In this document: one piece after another, positions 62,514-64,000 of the stretch | How the letters are laid out: the number at the start of each line of letters is the position of its first letter | Position numbering within the stretch: the stretch's first letter is position 1 | Assembly: GCF_016908195.1 (NCBI RefSeq) | Contig: NZ_JAFBDK010000002.1 | Coordinates: forward strand, 124,001-188,000 | Direction of reading: 5' to 3' | Source of the DNA: Jeotgalibacillus terrae | GTDB lineage: Bacteria; Bacillota; Bacilli; Bacillales; Jeotgalibacillaceae | Length of the DNA: 64,000 bases | Made by a program: the position numbers and the translations under genes | The notes under the pieces: model-generated | Told to the model about the DNA's origin: nothing | The model's input: only the letters and a program-made list of their open reading frames with translations | The model's database searches: none

Positions 62514-63698
62514 TTAGTGCCAGCCGTTTGCGATGTGTCGCGCGCGGATGACGCCTTCTATTTTTTGGAGTCTATTCATGATATCTGTTGCTTCTTCGTT
62601 GTTAAGTTTGTTGTCGATATCGATTAGCGTATAGGCAAATTCTCCGCGGCTACGGTTCAGCATGTCTGCAATGTTGAAGTTACGTTCTGCGAGCAGCTGT
62701 GAGAATTGGCCGAGCATATTCGGGATGTTGCGGTGCATGATTGTCAGGCGCCCCGGTGATGTAAGCGGGAGGCTGACGTTTGGCAGATTGACTGCATTTT
62801 TGATATTACCTGTTTCAAGGTAATTCTTCAGCTGCCTGGCAGCCATGATCGCACAATTTTCCTCAGATTCAGTTGTTGAGGCACCAAGGTGCGGTGTAGC
62901 CACTACATTGTCCATGCCAAAAATATCATCGCTCGGGAAGTCTGTAATATATTTGCCGACCGTTCCGTCCTGAAGCGCAGCTTTCAACGCTGCATGATCA
63001 ACAAGTTCTCCGCGGGCAAAGTTGATAAAATGAATGCCTTTTTTCATGGCTTTGAATGCTTTTTCATCAATAATGCCGGTTGTTTTCGGGCTTAAAGGCA
63101 CATGAATGGTTATGAAATCACACTGGGACAGGAGTTCTTCAAGCTGATGAACGCGCTTAACACTTCTTGAAATGGTCCATGCTACGTCTACTGACACAAA
63201 TGGATCGTAGGCCATCACTTCCATGTCGAGTGCGAGTGCATCATTGGCTACAACGGATCCGATATTACCGAGCCCGATGACACCGAGCTTTTTACCGGCT
63301 ACTTCATGACCGATAAACGCTTTTTTGTTTGCTTCCACTTTTTCAGAGATGTCCGTTTCCCCTTTTAGCGAGTGGGTCCACTGAACGGCACGGAACAGGT
63401 TGCGGGAGCTTGCGATCAGGCATGAGATCACGAGTTCTTTTACAGCATTGGCGTTCGCACCAGGGGTGTTGAACACGACAACGCCCTGTTCAGAGCACTG
63501 GTCGATCGGGATATTGTTCGTTCCGGCCCCTGCACGCGCAATCGCCTGAACGGTTTCAGGAATCGGCTGCCCGTGCAGCTTGTGGCTTCTCAGTAAAAGA
63601 GCATCCGGGTCATTGCCCGCATTGATCTCGTATTGTTCATCTAAAAGTTTCAGTCCTGCATCAGCGATTTTGTTATAGGTTTGAATCTGATAAGTCAA
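62514..63698 (-). CDS. serA: D-3-phosphoglycerate dehydrogenase
   Basis: 394 residues using the TTG start at 63698, with AGGAGG 9 bases upstream; an earlier in-frame start would run through a repeat. Catalyses NAD-dependent oxidation of 3-phosphoglycerate, the first step of serine synthesis. RAGAGTNNIPIDQCSEQGVVVFNTPGANANAV near residue 60, Rossmann GVIGLGNIGSVVANDA near residue 148, INFARGELVDHAALKAAL near residue 230 (substrate Arg), and the ATPHLGASTTESEENCA catalytic-His segment near residue 275. A C-terminal ACT domain (LTIMHRNIPNMLGQFSQLL) ends the protein. Shorter than the about 525-residue B. subtilis form because it lacks the intervening domain, as in other compact SerA enzymes. Confidence 0.9.
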   Translation of the reverse strand: MTYQIQTYNKIADAGLKLLDEQYEINAGNDPDALLLRSHKLHGQPIPETVQAIARAGAGTNNIPIDQCSEQGVVVFNTPGANANAVKELVISCLIASSRNLFRAVQWTHSLKGETDISEKVEANKKAFIGHEVAGKKLGVIGLGNIGSVVANDALALDMEVMAYDPFVSVDVAWTISRSVKRVHQLEELLSQCDFITIHVPLSPKTTGIIDEKAFKAMKKGIHFINFARGELVDHAALKAALQDGTVGKYITDFPSDDIFGMDNVVATPHLGASTTESEENCAIMAARQLKNYLETGNIKNAVNLPNVSLPLTSPGRLTIMHRNIPNMLGQFSQLLAERNFNIADMLNRSRGEFAYTLIDIDNKLNNEEATDIMNRLQKIEGVIRARHIANGWH

Positions 63699-63762
63699 CG
63701 TAGAGAACCTCCTGATATATACATAAAGTGATGGTGCAATGACGTCAGTAATCTGCGTTTCA

Positions 63763-63869
63763 GGTGGCGCTTTCCAAGTGGATGGACCGACTTGTGGTCC
63801 CGATGAGCCTCCTCGAGCTTCGCTCCGCGGGGTCTCATCTGTCCATTTTATCCCGCTGGAGTCGCCACC
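63763..63869. repeat. Large palindromic GC-rich intergenic repeat upstream of serA
   Basis: Ends in inverted repeats GGTGGCG (63763) and CGCCACC (63869) with further internal pairing (TGGATGGACCGAC with GTCCAT, GATGAG with CTCATC). GC content is far above the flanks. The remaining bases of 63699-64000 contain a short AT-rich stretch and the second repeat at 63947. Confidence 0.65.
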
Positions 63870-63946
63870 TTCCACTTCGATCACTGACAGATGGATGAAA
63901 TTACATCATTTTCTTTTTTATGAAGCTCTGTCAAAGTTGGCTGTTG

Positions 63947-64000
63947 ATTTCCGCTCCAGGGGGAACGCTTTCCGCAGGGCGTGCGGTGAGCCTCCTCATC
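63947..64000. repeat. Bacillales-type GC-rich intergenic repeat, cut by window end
   Basis: TTGATTTCCGCTCCAGGGGG, then AACGCTTTCCGC and GTGAGCCTCCTCATC. On the minus strand it matches 48383-48445. It also shares GAGCCTCCTC with the repeat at 63763-63869, so both are parts of one larger repeat family. Confidence 0.6.

Noticed and set aside
1-64000. CRISPR array, rRNA or tRNA genes, prophage
   Set aside because: No regularly spaced identical repeats, no rRNA-like or tRNA-like cloverleaf sequence and no phage structural genes were seen while reading.

Overview
The window looks like chromosome of a low-to-mid GC, Gram-positive, endospore-former-type bacterium (order Bacillales, perhaps a Planococcaceae/Caryophanaceae relative such as Jeotgalibacillus). 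Support: AGGAGG-type ribosome binding sites with many TTG/GTG starts, a ComK homologue, a SAM-I riboswitch, a sigma-D type promoter, LacI-family sugar operons, SLH-domain surface proteins and a SecA2/SlaP pair dedicated to S-layer export. The genus is a guess. No rRNA, tRNA or CRISPR array was seen.

Layout. 1-7 kb: an SLH surface protein; a histidyl-tRNA synthetase preceded by a complete-looking attenuator (16-residue leader peptide with three consecutive His codons, hairpin, intrinsic terminator); a chemotaxis receptor with a sigma-D promoter; a small membrane protein; a small sigma-70 factor. 6.9-17.3 kb: a nine-gene minus-strand operon (AtuA-like protein, DUF4387, ribokinase, two permeases, lipoprotein binding protein, two ADP-ribosylglycohydrolase-family enzymes, LacI regulator) controlled by twin perfect operators. 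It looks like an uncharacterised uptake route for a ribosylated compound. 17.5-21.3 kb: ComK; a dimethylsulfone monooxygenase/FMN reductase pair under a SAM-I riboswitch; an M23 peptidase. 21.8-24.8 kb: a compact YdaK/YdaM-like exopolysaccharide operon. 25-31 kb: an alpha-glucoside operon (LacI, binding protein, two permeases, GH13 enzyme) with paired operators.

31-46 kb is accessory: a decayed SLH gene, a two-gene AT-rich DUF262 (GmrSD-like) module that may be phage defence, a 1394-residue SLH protein, a ComM-like gene fragment, a broken REP-associated transposase, and an IS3-family element inserted inside a terminator-like hairpin. 43-52 kb is the S-layer locus: a major SLH S-layer protein, a transglycosylase-SLH protein, secA2 and slaP. 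52-59 kb is a minus-strand polysaccharide operon (galU, ugd, UDP-ManNAc dehydrogenase, tagA, flippase, polymerase) that could make the wall polymer to which SLH domains bind. 59.8-61.3 kb is an RRNPP-type regulator overlapping a short secreted pro-peptide gene, a likely peptide quorum-sensing cassette. The window ends with an IDEAL-domain protein, serA and repetitive intergenic sequence.

Themes: surface-layer biogenesis (SLH proteins, SecA2/SlaP, wall polymer) dominates the right half, sugar uptake the left. The most unusual systems are the hisS attenuator, the ADP-ribosylglycohydrolase/AtuA operon, the DUF262 pair and the regulator/pro-peptide cassette. All functions are inferred from reading sequence; no database search was run.
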